This document shows positions 44,048 to 53,582 of a stretch of 64,000 nt of DNA, piece after piece. A program made the position numbers and the translations under genes. The DNA lies in the NCBI RefSeq assembly GCF_003259195.1, contig NZ_QJPK01000001.1:1-64000 (forward strand), written 5' to 3'. Origin of the DNA: Paracoccus sediminilitoris. Its GTDB lineage: Bacteria; Pseudomonadota; Alphaproteobacteria; Rhodobacterales; Rhodobacteraceae. Below the pieces are notes generated by a model that was not told the origin of the DNA, ran no database searches, and saw only the letters and a list, made by a program, of their open reading frames with translations. Within the stretch, counting starts at the first letter, position 1; the number at the start of each line of letters is the position of its first letter.

Positions 44048-46494
44048 CAGCCCAACCCCGGCAGGATCGCGGCCCCGATCCCGATGACCGACACAGCCAC
44101 GGCGTAATCGGACCACAGCCGGGCAATCCGTTGCAGCCCGACCGTGGTTTCGGGGGCATGTCCCGCGATCCGGGTGGCGCCGAAGAACGCCGCCATGATC
44201 AGTGCCAGCCCCTGATGCAGGATGGCATACCCCGCCAGCACCCAGACCGTCGCCGCATAGGCGTGCTGGGTGGGATCGGGAGCCGCGCGCAGCACCATCA
44301 CCGCGGCCAGCGCCATGGCCAGCATGGCCGCGCAGGTCAGCCACCACAACTTCCGGACGCGCGCGGCGACCAAGGCCACGCCCGCCCCGCCGGCCAACAG
44401 CGCCAAGGGCAGCAGCCCGGGCTGGGCCCAGGCCTGCGGTGGCCAGTTCGGCGCGATGGTCCACAGGAAGGCATATCCGAACAGCAGCGACCCGAAGAAG
44501 GTCCCGTTCGCCAGCAACAAAAACAGCGACCCCCACCAGCCGGGGGGATGGGCGACCTCGGACGCGACTGGCAGCGACAGCCCGCGTCCGACCGGCAGCA
44601 GGCCCTCGGGGGTCGTGCGCCGCAGGCCCCAGGCCCAGACCAGCGCGCAGCCCAGCACCCCGACCCCCGAAATCGGCACCAGCCAATAGGCCTTGATCAG
44701 CATCCCCATGAAGAACAGCCCCGTCACCGCCGACATCAGCACAGGCAGGGCTGTGTTGCCGGGAAAGACGACGATGTATTCCGGCGTGCCGGTGGTGGGT
44801 TCGACGGTCAAGGTCTCGCGCCGGTTGCGGGACGGATCACCCAGATACCCCTCGCCCCGCGCCAGTTGAACGGGCAACTCGGGCGTGTCCCACAAAGGCT
44901 CGCGCGACGTGATCTGCGGCAGGCTGGCAAAGTTGTAGGGCGCGGCGGGCGTCGGCATCGCCCATTCCAGCGTGCCGGCACCCCAAGGGTCGCGCGACCC
45001 GCGGATCGCGACGGCGGCATTGACCACCACGTCGATCACCACCAGCGCAAAGCCGATCGCCATGACGAAGCTGCTGACCGAGGCGATGATGTTGATCACC
45101 TCCCACCCTTGCCCCGGATCGAAGGTGTCGATTCGGCGGCGCATGCCCAGAAGTCCGACCCAGTGCAGCAGCAGGAAGGTGCCGTGGAAGCCGACGACGA
45201 TCAGCCAGAAGGCCGTGGTGCCCAGCTTGAAGAAGGTCTTGCGACCGGTGACATGCGGCATCCAATAATACAGCGCCCCCAACATCGGAAAGACGAAGCC
45301 GCCGATCAGAACGTAATGCAGGTGGGCTACGATGAAATAGGTGTCGTGCGCCTGCCAGTCGAAAGGCACGACCGCGACCATCACCCCCGTCAGGCCGCCG
45401 ATGACGAAGGTGGCAAAGAACGACAGCATCCACATCATCGGCAGGTGCAACTGGGGTCGGCCCTTGGCGATAGTGCCGATCCAGGCAAAGATCTGTACCG
45501 CCGTCGGCACCGCCACCAGCGTCGATGCGGCCGAAAAGAAGGCCAGCGCCAGATGCGGGATGCCGGTGGTGAACATGTGATGCACCCACAGCCCGAAGCT
45601 GAGCACCGCCAGAGAGATCGCCGCCGCGATCACCCATTGATGCCCCAGCAGCCGCGTGCGCGACATGACCGGCAGGATCGTAGAAATGGCACCGGCAGCG
45701 GGCAGAAAGATGATATAGACCTCGGGGTGGCCGAACAGCCAGAACAGGTGCTGCCACAGCAGTGCATCGCCCCCCTCGGCCACCTGGAAGAACGGCAGGC
45801 CGAAGGCGCGTTCCAGTTCCAGCAGGATGGACCCCAGGATCAGCGGCGGAAAGCCCGTCAGGATCATGACCGCCGTCACCAGCGCGTACCACGCAAAGAT
45901 CGGCATACGGGCCAGCGACATCCCCGGCGCGCGGTATCGCAGGATGGTGACGGTGATCTCGACCGCGGCGGCGATGGCGGATATTTCGACGAAGGTGATG
46001 CCGATCAGCCAGAAATCAGAATTGATCCCCGGCGAATTGATCGTTGAAGACAAAGGCGGATACATGAACCAGCCGCTGTCGGGCGCGATCCCCGCCAGCA
46101 GCGAAAAGATCATCATCCCCCCGCCGAAGACATAGCACCAGAAGCCGTAGGCCGTCAGGCGCGGAAAGGCCAGATCGCGCGACCCCAGCATCTTGGGCAG
46201 CAGATAGACGGCCAGCCCCTCGAACATGGGGATGGCGAACAGGAACATCATGATGGTCCCGTGCATCGTGAAGATCTGGTTGTAATGATCCGGCCCCAGA
46301 AAGGCCGAGCGCGGGCTGGCCAGCTGGGCGCGGATCAGCATCGCCAGGATGCCGCCCACGATGAAGAAGAAGGCCGAGACCGCCATGAACATGCGCCCCA
46401 GATCGGTATGGTTGACCGAGGTGAACCACCCCCGCCAGCCCGGGTCCGATGCCCAGATGCGCGACAGGGCGCGGTGCCTTTGCAAGGCGTTCAT
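44047..46494 (-). CDS. Haem-copper oxidase subunit I fused to subunit III-like domain
   Basis: An 815-residue fused oxidase. The subunit I part (about 1-560) has all metal ligands: low-spin haem His in MHGTIMMFLF, CuB His and cross-link Tyr in HPEVY, the CuB His pair in WVHHMFT, and haem ligands in VAHLHYVL. The subunit III-like part (about 600-815) has the later helices (WGSLFLLLANGTFFGSLLFGYAFLW). This type I-III fusion is known from caa3/bo-like oxidases. It reduces oxygen to water and pumps protons. The ATG at 46494 overlaps the subunit II stop (ATGA). Confidence 0.95.
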   Translation of the reverse strand: MNALQRHRALSRIWASDPGWRGWFTSVNHTDLGRMFMAVSAFFFIVGGILAMLIRAQLASPRSAFLGPDHYNQIFTMHGTIMMFLFAIPMFEGLAVYLLPKMLGSRDLAFPRLTAYGFWCYVFGGGMMIFSLLAGIAPDSGWFMYPPLSSTINSPGINSDFWLIGITFVEISAIAAAVEITVTILRYRAPGMSLARMPIFAWYALVTAVMILTGFPPLILGSILLELERAFGLPFFQVAEGGDALLWQHLFWLFGHPEVYIIFLPAAGAISTILPVMSRTRLLGHQWVIAAAISLAVLSFGLWVHHMFTTGIPHLALAFFSAASTLVAVPTAVQIFAWIGTIAKGRPQLHLPMMWMLSFFATFVIGGLTGVMVAVVPFDWQAHDTYFIVAHLHYVLIGGFVFPMLGALYYWMPHVTGRKTFFKLGTTAFWLIVVGFHGTFLLLHWVGLLGMRRRIDTFDPGQGWEVINIIASVSSFVMAIGFALVVIDVVVNAAVAIRGSRDPWGAGTLEWAMPTPAAPYNFASLPQITSREPLWDTPELPVQLARGEGYLGDPSRNRRETLTVEPTTGTPEYIVVFPGNTALPVLMSAVTGLFFMGMLIKAYWLVPISGVGVLGCALVWAWGLRRTTPEGLLPVGRGLSLPVASEVAHPPGWWGSLFLLLANGTFFGSLLFGYAFLWTIAPNWPPQAWAQPGLLPLALLAGGAGVALVAARVRKLWWLTCAAMLAMALAAVMVLRAAPDPTQHAYAATVWVLAGYAILHQGLALIMAAFFGATRIAGHAPETTVGLQRIARLWSDYAVAVSVIGIGAAILPGLG

Positions 46495-47153
46495 GGTGCG
46501 TCCCCTTCCAGAAATGCCTGCCATCCGGCCGCGTCATGGGCGATGACGGTGAACCGGTGCCCGCGATATCCGGGGCCGTTATATTCCGCGCCAAGCCCCG
46601 CATATTCGCCGGGGGCCGCTGCTTCGATCCGCAAGGTGTTCACATGCCCCGGCACCGCGTCCAGCTTGCCCGCCAGGCGCGGCACCCAGAAGGCATGGAT
46701 CACATCAAGCGAGGTGATTGCCACGTCAACCGGCCGGGCTGCGGGGATGTGCAGCACGTCCTCAGTCACGCGCCCCGGCAGGTCGGCATAGCCGAAGCGC
46801 CAGGCATATTGGCGCCCTTCAGCGGTGACCGACACCACGTCCGGTCCCTGATGCGGCAACAGCCTTTCACCGATGACCAGCCCATAGGCCAGCAGGGCCG
46901 CCAGCACCGTCATGGGAAAGGCAAGCCCCAGCCCGATGACGAAGCGCCGTTCGGACACTGCACCCTCGGGGCGGCGCCAGGCCCACAAAACCAGCCCCGC
47001 CACCAGAGCCGCGATCGCGACCGATCCCGCCAGCAGCACCCACCACAATTCCGCGATGGCTTGGGCTGCGGGACCTGCCGGATGGACGGTGGACAGCTTT
47101 TCTTCGCAACCAGCCAGCACGGTTGGTGTTACAAGGACAAGGGACAACCGCAT
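46491..47153 (-). CDS. Haem-copper oxidase subunit II lacking CuA ligands (quinol type)
   Basis: A 220-residue subunit II. A short signal with lipobox (VLAGC) is followed by the mature start CEEKLSTVHPAGPAAQ, then two membrane helices and a cupredoxin domain (QYAWRFGYADLPG; VIHAFWVPRLAGKLDAVPGHVN). Where CuA enzymes have CxExCGxxH, this protein has AEYNGPGYRGHRF, so both CuA cysteines are missing. That points to quinol rather than cytochrome c as electron donor, as in CyoA. The start lies only 12 bases from the divergent gene at 47166. Confidence 0.9.
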   Translation of the reverse strand: MRLSLVLVTPTVLAGCEEKLSTVHPAGPAAQAIAELWWVLLAGSVAIAALVAGLVLWAWRRPEGAVSERRFVIGLGLAFPMTVLAALLAYGLVIGERLLPHQGPDVVSVTAEGRQYAWRFGYADLPGRVTEDVLHIPAARPVDVAITSLDVIHAFWVPRLAGKLDAVPGHVNTLRIEAAAPGEYAGLGAEYNGPGYRGHRFTVIAHDAAGWQAFLEGDAP

Positions 47154-47165
47154 CAGGGGGCGCGC

Positions 47166-47684
47166 ATGAGACCGAAGATGGTTCAGAAGAAATCCAGGGG
47201 TCTGGCCGACCCGATCCTTGAATATCCCGGCTATAACCGGACCGAGACCATCGTTGGTATCTGGGGACACCCGCTGCACGCGATGACGGTGGCCTTTCCC
47301 GTGGCGCTGACCTTTTGCGCCTTCGGTGCCGACATGCTGTATTTCTGGTCGGGCGAATTGTTCTGGGCGCGTGCCTCGATCTGGGCGGCAGGCACGGCCT
47401 TCCTGTTCGGGCTGGCGGCCGGGGCCACCGGCACGGCCGAATTGCTGCTGGTGTCGGGCATCCGCATCCGTGCGCCCGCCTGGACGCATTTCGTCATCGC
47501 GGTCATGCTGCTGTCGATCCTGGGGGCGAACTGGGGATACCGGCTGCACGAAGGATACGAACAGGCGGTCCTGCCCTATGGCATCCTGCTGTCGGGTTTT
47601 GCGGTCATCGTGGTCATGGTCACGGGCTGGCATGGGGGAAAACTCGTGTTCGATCATCGTCTTGGCACGTCGAAGGGCAACTGA
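47166..47684 (+). CDS. DUF2231-type membrane protein
   Basis: A 172-residue protein with four membrane helices. GHPLHAMTVAFPVALTFCAFGADMLYF is the typical DUF2231 opening, including the conserved HP and H. The remaining helices include FLFGLAAGATGTAELL and FAVIVVMVTGWHGGKLVF. These proteins often occur with haem-copper oxidase genes, but their function is unknown. Its start is 12 bases from that of the divergent subunit II gene, so the two share one control region. Its end overlaps the convergent gene at 47654 by 31 bases. Confidence 0.85.
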   Translation: MRPKMVQKKSRGLADPILEYPGYNRTETIVGIWGHPLHAMTVAFPVALTFCAFGADMLYFWSGELFWARASIWAAGTAFLFGLAAGATGTAELLLVSGIRIRAPAWTHFVIAVMLLSILGANWGYRLHEGYEQAVLPYGILLSGFAVIVVMVTGWHGGKLVFDHRLGTSKGN

Positions 47685-48163
47685 TTGCCAAGCGGTTGGT
47701 AAAGCCAGTCCGGCAAGGGGATCTGGTCCAGGTCGGGCTTGGCCAGGACCAGAACCAGAACGCAGGTGATGGGCACCATCAGCAGCAGCAGCGGCATGGT
47801 CGCGCGGGGGACCCTGTGGACGCCCTTGCGCTCGGCCACCTCGACCAGGACATAACCGATCCAGACATGAAAGCCGACCATCGCCGCCACGAAGACCAGC
47901 TTTGCGAACAGCCAGGTGAAAAAGACCCCGCGCAGAAAGATCAGCCCCGTCCCGGAGGCAATGGCGATCACCGCAGCGGGCGTGATGACAAATGCATAGG
48001 CATAATGCGTGGCCCGCCGGATGCGGGCATAATCCGCCTGCCCGATGGCCGGATCATGGCGCGCCAGCATCAGCGGCAGCGCGAACAGCCCCGCGCACCA
48101 GATGACCAGCATCCCGATATGCAGCGATTTCAGATGCGGGATGACCGCCTCCAGACCGTTCAT
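47654..48163 (-). CDS. CopD/HemJ-like membrane protein
   Basis: A 169-residue protein with four membrane helices. SLHIGMLVIWCAGLFALPLMLARH and FTWLFAKLVFVAAMVGFHVWIGYVL resemble the His and Lys motifs of HemJ (protoporphyrinogen oxidase) and the copper-resistance CopD family. In an oxidase cluster it may help haem or copper supply. Its ATG overlaps the CtaG stop (ATGA), so it is the second gene of a two-gene operon. Confidence 0.78.
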   Translation of the reverse strand: MNGLEAVIPHLKSLHIGMLVIWCAGLFALPLMLARHDPAIGQADYARIRRATHYAYAFVITPAAVIAIASGTGLIFLRGVFFTWLFAKLVFVAAMVGFHVWIGYVLVEVAERKGVHRVPRATMPLLLLMVPITCVLVLVLAKPDLDQIPLPDWLYQPLGNQLPFDVPRR

Positions 48164-48861
48164 GCGCGTTCCGCCATCTGCCAGCCGCGACGCGCCTGCA
48201 GCGCGATCATCGCGGCATAGGGGATCATCGCGGGCACCCACATGATCAGGCCCCCCAGCTGCTGGTCGGACAGCGGGCTGATGCCCCAGGCCAGCGGCGC
48301 GATGGCATGCGCCTCATACAGGGGCGCGGGCGCGAAGGTCAGGATCGCGCCCAGCATCCCCATCTGGATCAGCCCTGCCAGCGACCACAGCACCGATTGG
48401 GCCGATGGCTTCTGCGACAGGACGGCGTTCCAGAACAGCACCGCCGAGGCCAGCAGACTGATCTGCATGATCCAGTAGACGCCCATGTCGGCCAGCGCCA
48501 AGTCATAGGCCGCCGGCACATGCCACAGCCACAGGACGCTGGTCGAGATGGCGAAATACACCCCCACATGCCCTGCCCGGCGCGGCATCGCCGCCGCCAG
48601 CAAGGGCGCCGCCACCGCAACCAGCAACACGTGATGCACCACCCGCGCCGAGAAGAGCCCAACCGAAATCGCGCAAAGAGGCGACACGAAGGCCACAGCC
48701 AACACCAGCATGGCGGGCATTCCCGTCGGTTGCCGCCTGACGACCAGCCACATCAGCAGCAGGACGCCCAGCAGAACGGGGTCCAGGTTCCAGGATTGCC
48801 ACGCGGTTCCGGGCAGCGGCGCGGCCCCGCAATAGCTGCCGGGAAGGATCGTGATCGGCAT
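48160..48861 (-). CDS. CtaG-family cytochrome oxidase assembly protein
   Basis: A 233-residue polytopic membrane protein of the caa3_CtaG family. Seven helices are likely, with conserved HHVLLVAVAAPLLA, LWLWHVPAAYDLAL and LWNAVLS-like segments carrying the family histidines. It is thought to help insert copper into haem-copper oxidases. The start at 48861 (MPITILPGSYCG) is preferred over 48891. A truncated relative occurs at 18881-19405. Confidence 0.88.
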   Translation of the reverse strand: MPITILPGSYCGAAPLPGTAWQSWNLDPVLLGVLLLMWLVVRRQPTGMPAMLVLAVAFVSPLCAISVGLFSARVVHHVLLVAVAAPLLAAAMPRRAGHVGVYFAISTSVLWLWHVPAAYDLALADMGVYWIMQISLLASAVLFWNAVLSQKPSAQSVLWSLAGLIQMGMLGAILTFAPAPLYEAHAIAPLAWGISPLSDQQLGGLIMWVPAMIPYAAMIALQARRGWQMAERA

Positions 48862-48988
48862 GATGTTCCATCCTCTGCCCGTGGCAGGCATTTGTCGTGA
48901 TGATACAAGCGCAAAGGCTGCGATTGGTTTCCCCGAAGATGCAGACTTCCGCGGCCCGGATCAACCGATGGTGTTCGCACGCAGCAAA

Positions 48989-50178
48989 TCAATGCGCGGG
49001 ACCCGGCTGGTCGCCGCAATCCAGCGGTGTTTCGCGGATCAGCCGGCGGCGCATGGCGATGGCCGTGGCACCCGACAGGGCGGCCGCTGACAAAAACATC
49101 GCAGCCAGGGACAGACCGTCCGACAGGACCCCCGCCAGCGCCGGCCCGACCACGCTGCCCAGGGCCACCGCCATTAGCGTCTCGGTGAAGCTGAACGAGG
49201 GCAGTTCCGGGAACAGGCGTTCGGACCAGAAGGCCAGCACCGCGCACATCATCATGACGAAGATGCCCTGCAGGGCCGCTGCGGCCGCCACGCCGGGCCA
49301 GCTGGTGGGCAAGACCGCGATCAGCGACAGCGCCGAAACCACCAGCAGCCCCCGGACCAGACGTGGCAGGCCGATCCGGTCCTTGATCGCCGCCGTCCCC
49401 AGGGTGGCTAGTCCGGCGATGCCATAGATGATGAACATCACGGCCGGAGATGCCTGCAGGGGCCGCCCCTCCAACCCGCCCGCCCGCACGACCCTGTCCG
49501 TCGCAAACGAGATGAAGACGGTCATGTTGACCCCGAAGAACAGCGCCTACAGATCAAGCGGCAGGGCCGGCAGCACGCACAGTGCCCACCAGTTCGGCCG
49601 GCCCCCCGCCCGGAGGACCCGCAACGCCCCGCATCGCCACCAGATTGCCGATCAGGCCGGCCAGCGCCGCCGCGGCGAAGGCCGCCCATGCGATCCTTCA
49701 GGATGCCCCGCCAAGCATCAGCGCCAGCGCGATGGCACCCGCCAGCGCGGCACCAAGGCTGGTGCCGGTGCTGACCACCGACATCGACCGGGACCGCATG
49801 TCGGGTTCAACCTGCTGATGCACCGCGTTGTCGAAGGGCGACCAGGTAAAGCCCGCGCTGCTCATGGCCGTGACAACCCCACCTACAGCGTTCCCGCATT
49901 GGGGGCCACGGCCACGATGGCCATGCCGGTCGTCGCGAGAAACAGCCCGATCGGCACCGGCAACCGCGCGCCGCGCCATGCCGTCGCGGCATAGGCCGCG
50001 ATCAGCCCCAGCAGAAAGCCCGCAAAGCCCGCCCTCAAGATCAGGCCGGCCATGGTCGTCCCGATACCAAAGCTGTCCCTGAAATGGGACAGGAACAGGC
50101 CGAACGCCATCCGGGCGAGCCAAAGCTGATGGCGGTCACCGCGAAACCAGCGATCGACAGTGTCAGGAAGGATGACAT
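48989..50178 (-). pseudogene. Broken MFS transporter
   Basis: A twelve-helix major facilitator is spread across frames. The start MSSFLTLSIAGFAVTAISFG is at 50178, then there is a shift to MAFGLFLSHFRDSFGIGTTMAGLI. A stop comes after VAPNAGTL, and another frame continues with GFTWSPFDNAVHQQVEPDMRSRSMSVVSTG to LALMLGGAS and a stop. The last part (48989-49525) is a clean C-terminal half with IDRIGL-type loops. At least three frameshifts or stops are present, so no full transporter can be made. Confidence 0.82.
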
Positions 50179-50475
50179 GGTCAGCGTATCCGACAGGGGC
50201 GTTCAGGGGGGCACATGCAGGCGAACACGTGCCTTTCCGCCCTGTTCCATGATCTTTCCCATATCGCCGCCCCGGTCATCACGCGCTGCAACAGGGTAAA
50301 ACCGGGCCCTTGACCGCCCAGAGCGTGACTTGGCGGTGTTCGGCGGACTATCCCGGCATCGGCGGAAAACAGCCCGGATTATCCATCGTTGCCGCGGCAA
50401 CGACGGCGGCGCAGCCCTTGCTTCCTCCCTGTGATCGCAACGGGCGACCATCTCCGCCCCCAAGCAAGAAACCCT

Positions 50476-50941
50476 ATGTTTCACCATTCCAGCAAGCTGC
50501 AATACCAAGTCCGCGTCGACCGTCCGGATCCGCAATTCGCCAAATACTTTCATCAGGCGAACGGCGGGGTCGAGGGCGAGATCCGCGTCGCGATGCAGTA
50601 TTTCTTTCAGGCCATGGGCGGGCGCGGCGACGCCAAGTACCGTGACATGCTGATAATGACGGCGATCGAGGAACTGGGCGGTTGGGAACAGGCCCTGCCG
50701 GTCCCCAATTCGACGCCCCATGGACCACGAGGCGACCGAACATTCCTATTACGTCCTGAACACGTCGCTGGATGAACCAACCTGCGAAGGGCGGTCAAGC
50801 TTCGGTTCCTCGCTGGACGGACGGGCGGAATTCTCGGTCCGCGAACGTCCCGAGCCTTTGGGCCAGAAACCCGATCTGGACAAGGCCCGCCCGAACAGCG
50901 GCACTCAGATCGAAAAGCAGAAACACGCACCGACACCATAA
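50476..50941 (+). pseudogene. Decayed manganese catalase
   Basis: The N-terminal 75 codons match Mn-catalases: MFHHSSKLQYQVRVDRPDPQFA, then GGVEGEIRVAMQYFFQA with a manganese-ligand Glu, then KYRDMLIMTAIEE. The next ligand region reads LGGWEQ where a His is expected, then the frame breaks. A shifted frame carries only the C-terminal signature (EFSVRERPEPLGQKPDL). The middle of the enzyme is deleted, so this is a pseudogene. Confidence 0.82.
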
Positions 50942-50959
50942 CATGAAACCGAAGCTGCC

Positions 50960-51559
50960 TTGAAACGGCACGAGGGCAAAGGCGGCACGCTGGATCAATC
51001 GGCGCTCGAAGGGGGTCTGCCCGCGTATACCGATTACTATCGCACCCAAAGCAAGGAACAGGGGAAGTTGGTCGGCATTGCCGCCTGTGATAGCATGATC
51101 GAACGTCTGTCGGACCCCGAACTGGCAGCGCGGGTCGCGTAATTTCTGCAGGATCACCTTCAGCATCTGAACACGTTGCAGAAAATCGCCACCTCCGTGA
51201 ATGCGAATATTCCCGAGGGTGGCGACATGAAGCAATGCCTGACCACGGGAAAGATCACCCTGGCCGATGTGATGGGCGACACCGCCATCCTGAAAGCGAT
51301 GCTCAGCAACGAGGACGACACCGTCGCCGCCCATGACCGTGCCCGCAACCATGACGATGCGATCCAGAAATTGCGGGACTTTTTCGAACATGCGCTGATG
51401 GATGAAAAACGCCACCGCACTTGGATGGAAAAAACTGTGCAGGCCAGAGCCGCCGATCCGCGTGTGACCGAACCGATGGCCCTGTCGATCAGGCGACGGC
51501 GACGACCGAATAATCCGGTGATCCGTCCCAGACCAAGTCCCAGGACGCCCCGGGCCTGA
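50960..51559 (+). pseudogene. Ferritin-like protein gene with an in-frame stop
   Basis: One frame open except for a TAA at 51140-51142 (VA-stop-FLQDHLQHLNTLQK), probably a single change from a Glu codon. Both halves are helical. The second, with LKAMLSNEDDTVAAHDRA and FFEHALMDEKRHRTWME, looks like ferritin-like DUF892/DUF2383 stress proteins often found beside Mn-catalase genes. No ATG start is present, and the final 25 codons run into the RES gene. Dead or nearly so. Confidence 0.6.
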
Positions 51560-52190
51560 CGTTCTGAATGGCGCGCGGCTCAAAGCAGACAAGGCAGTTT
51601 CCGCCCTTGGCCAAGGCGCGCACCGAAGGATAGATCAGGCCGCGCGATCCTTCGCGGCGCAGGGTTTCGGCCAATCCCTGGCCCTCGGGGTATCCCATTG
51701 CAGGGTCGGGATGCAGGGCGGCATGATCGGGTTCATCCGTCATGTCGTCGAAAACGCCGATGAAATCGGCCAGCAATTCGACATAGCGGGCATTGTCTTG
51801 ATAACAGCCGGCAAAGCCCAGCTCTCTGGTCCGGTGCCATGCCACTTCGGCCAGGCTGACCATGACGTTCCAGGCGCAATACCACGCCCCGCGTTCATCG
51901 GAATTGAAGCGGTTGCCGCCCTTGCGGGTATAGGTGAAGGCCGCGTTGACATGGGTGTCGCCATAGATCCGCAGGTCGCGGTCACGCCGCCGCCACGCCA
52001 GTTCGCGCGGGTCCAGATACGGGTTGCGGCCGTTTTCGGCCAGCAACCGGCCGCTGGTCATTGCCTCGATCTGGGTCAGGATCTCCAGCTCTTCCTCGGT
52101 ATCGTAAAGACCCCTCAGCGCCGGAGGCTTGTGATAGGTCGCGGGCAGCAGCCGGACCAGCCCGCGATCCGAAATCTCGGTCTGTTTCAT
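51489..52190 (-). CDS. RES-domain toxin
   Basis: A 233-residue RES-domain protein. The conserved Arg and Glu region includes RKGGNRFNSDERGAWYCAWNVMVSLAEVAWH, and the Ser/late strand is EGSRGLIYPSVRALAKGGNCLVCFEP. RES toxins of the MbcT/ParT group degrade or transfer NAD. The ATG overlaps the antitoxin stop (ATGA), the standard order of RES-Xre pairs. It sits next to the decayed genes on one side and hemF on the other. Confidence 0.9.
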   Translation of the reverse strand: MKQTEISDRGLVRLLPATYHKPPALRGLYDTEEELEILTQIEAMTSGRLLAENGRNPYLDPRELAWRRRDRDLRIYGDTHVNAAFTYTRKGGNRFNSDERGAWYCAWNVMVSLAEVAWHRTRELGFAGCYQDNARYVELLADFIGVFDDMTDEPDHAALHPDPAMGYPEGQGLAETLRREGSRGLIYPSVRALAKGGNCLVCFEPRAIQNVRPGASWDLVWDGSPDYSVVAVA

Positions 52191-52576
52191 GCGCCGCCAC
52201 GCAGGGCGTCAAGATAGGTCCTGATCGCCATGATCTGCGGCAGGCCGCCATCGATTGCGGCATCGATGGGGCGGCTGCCCGCAAACAAGGGCCCGGTATT
52301 GGTCCGCGTGAACCAACTGCGCGCCAGCGGTTCCGAGAAATAAAGCTCCAGCGATTTGTAGATGCCGATCAACGCACTGAGGCGCAGCAGTTGATCCTGC
52401 GTCAACTCTCCAGTGAAATCGGGCTTGCGGGCGCGCTTCCAGGTGCTTTCGGACATGTCGGCAAGCCGCGCGGCTTCCTTTTGCCCCAACCCCCAGGCCT
52501 CCACGATGCGTGCATAGGCCTTCAGCGCGACGGCATTGACCTGGACTGGCTGGCGTCTGTGTTCGGCAAGCTGCAT
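52187..52576 (-). CDS. Xre/MbcA-type antitoxin of a RES-Xre pair
   Basis: A 129-residue antitoxin. A helix-turn-helix at about 28-55 (WGLGQKEAARLADMSESTWKRAR) is followed by the MbcA/ParS toxin-binding C-terminal domain (LLRLSALIGIYKSLELYFSEPLARSWFTRTNTGPLFAGSRPID). It should neutralise the RES toxin and repress the operon. AT-rich bases at 52590-52630 just upstream are a likely autoregulated promoter. Confidence 0.9.
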   Translation of the reverse strand: MQLAEHRRQPVQVNAVALKAYARIVEAWGLGQKEAARLADMSESTWKRARKPDFTGELTQDQLLRLSALIGIYKSLELYFSEPLARSWFTRTNTGPLFAGSRPIDAAIDGGLPQIMAIRTYLDALRGGA

Positions 52577-52651
52577 GACATCCTCCGCTTGCCTGAATAT
52601 AGTCCATATGACCCGATAGTAAAGGTCATATGGGCTAGATATCGCATGGCA

Positions 52652-53518
52652 TCAGACCCATTTGGCCAAAGGCGGCAGGCTCATCAGCACGGCATCGGGG
52701 TTGTGCCCGGTCTCCAGCCCGAACTTGGTCCCGCGGTCATAGACCAGGTTGTATTCCGCATAGAGGCCGCGATGGATCAGCTGGGTGTTCTTGTCATCCT
52801 CGGTGAAATCGGTGGCCATGCGCGACCGGACCAGCGGCAGGAAGGCGGGCAGGAACGCCTCGCCCACGGCGCGGGTGAAATCGAAATCGGCCTGCCAATC
52901 GCCGGTGTTGAGATCGTCATAGAAGATGCCGCCGACACCCCGCGCCCGCCCGCGATGCGGGATGAAGAAATATTCGTCCGCCCAGGCCTTGAAGCGGTCA
53001 TAGTAATCGGCGCCATGGGCATCGCAGGCACCGCGCAGGGTGTCGTGGAAATGGCCCGTGTCTTCGGCATATTCGATGCAGGGGTTCAGGTCGGCGCCGC
53101 CCCCGAACCACATCGCGCCGGGGGTCCAGAACATGCGGGTGTTCATGTGGACGGCGGGCGCATGGGGGTTCTGCATATGCGCCACAAGGCTGATGCCGCT
53201 GGCCCAGAAGCGCGGGTCCGTGTCCATGCCCGGCACGCCGCGCGCGGTCATCGCGGCCTGGGCGCGGGGGGCCAGGGTGCCGTGAACCTCGGACCAGTTG
53301 ACGCCGACCTTTTCAAAGACCCGGCCGCCCCGCATGACCGACATCAGGCCGCCGCCGCCATCATTGTCGCGGGTGGTGGGCGTGACCTCGAAGCGGCCGG
53401 GCGCGGTGGGGCCCTGACCTTCGTTTTCCAGCGTCTCGAATGCGGTGACGATCCGGTCGCGAAGTTCCTTGAACCAGCCTGCGGCTTGGCGGCGCTGTTC
53501 GTCCATGTCGGGCCTCAT
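52652..53518 (-). CDS. hemF: Aerobic coproporphyrinogen III oxidase
   Basis: A 288-residue HemF enzyme that decarboxylates coproporphyrinogen III with oxygen in haem synthesis. Conserved segments are VHMNTRMFWTPGAMWFGGGADLNPCIEY, DYYDRFKAWADEYFFIPHRGRARGVGGIFYDDL and YAEYNLVYDRGTKFGLETG. Length matches the family. MRPDMDEQ offers two starts, 53518 and 53506; the difference is four residues. It is convergent with nothing and diverges from the lipoprotein gene at 53583. Confidence 0.96.
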   Translation of the reverse strand: MRPDMDEQRRQAAGWFKELRDRIVTAFETLENEGQGPTAPGRFEVTPTTRDNDGGGGLMSVMRGGRVFEKVGVNWSEVHGTLAPRAQAAMTARGVPGMDTDPRFWASGISLVAHMQNPHAPAVHMNTRMFWTPGAMWFGGGADLNPCIEYAEDTGHFHDTLRGACDAHGADYYDRFKAWADEYFFIPHRGRARGVGGIFYDDLNTGDWQADFDFTRAVGEAFLPAFLPLVRSRMATDFTEDDKNTQLIHRGLYAEYNLVYDRGTKFGLETGHNPDAVLMSLPPLAKWV

Positions 53519-53582
53519 ATGTGATTTGCCAAGCCGTACGGGGCGCGGCTAGCATGCCCCACCTGCTGTAATGAGAGCGCCG

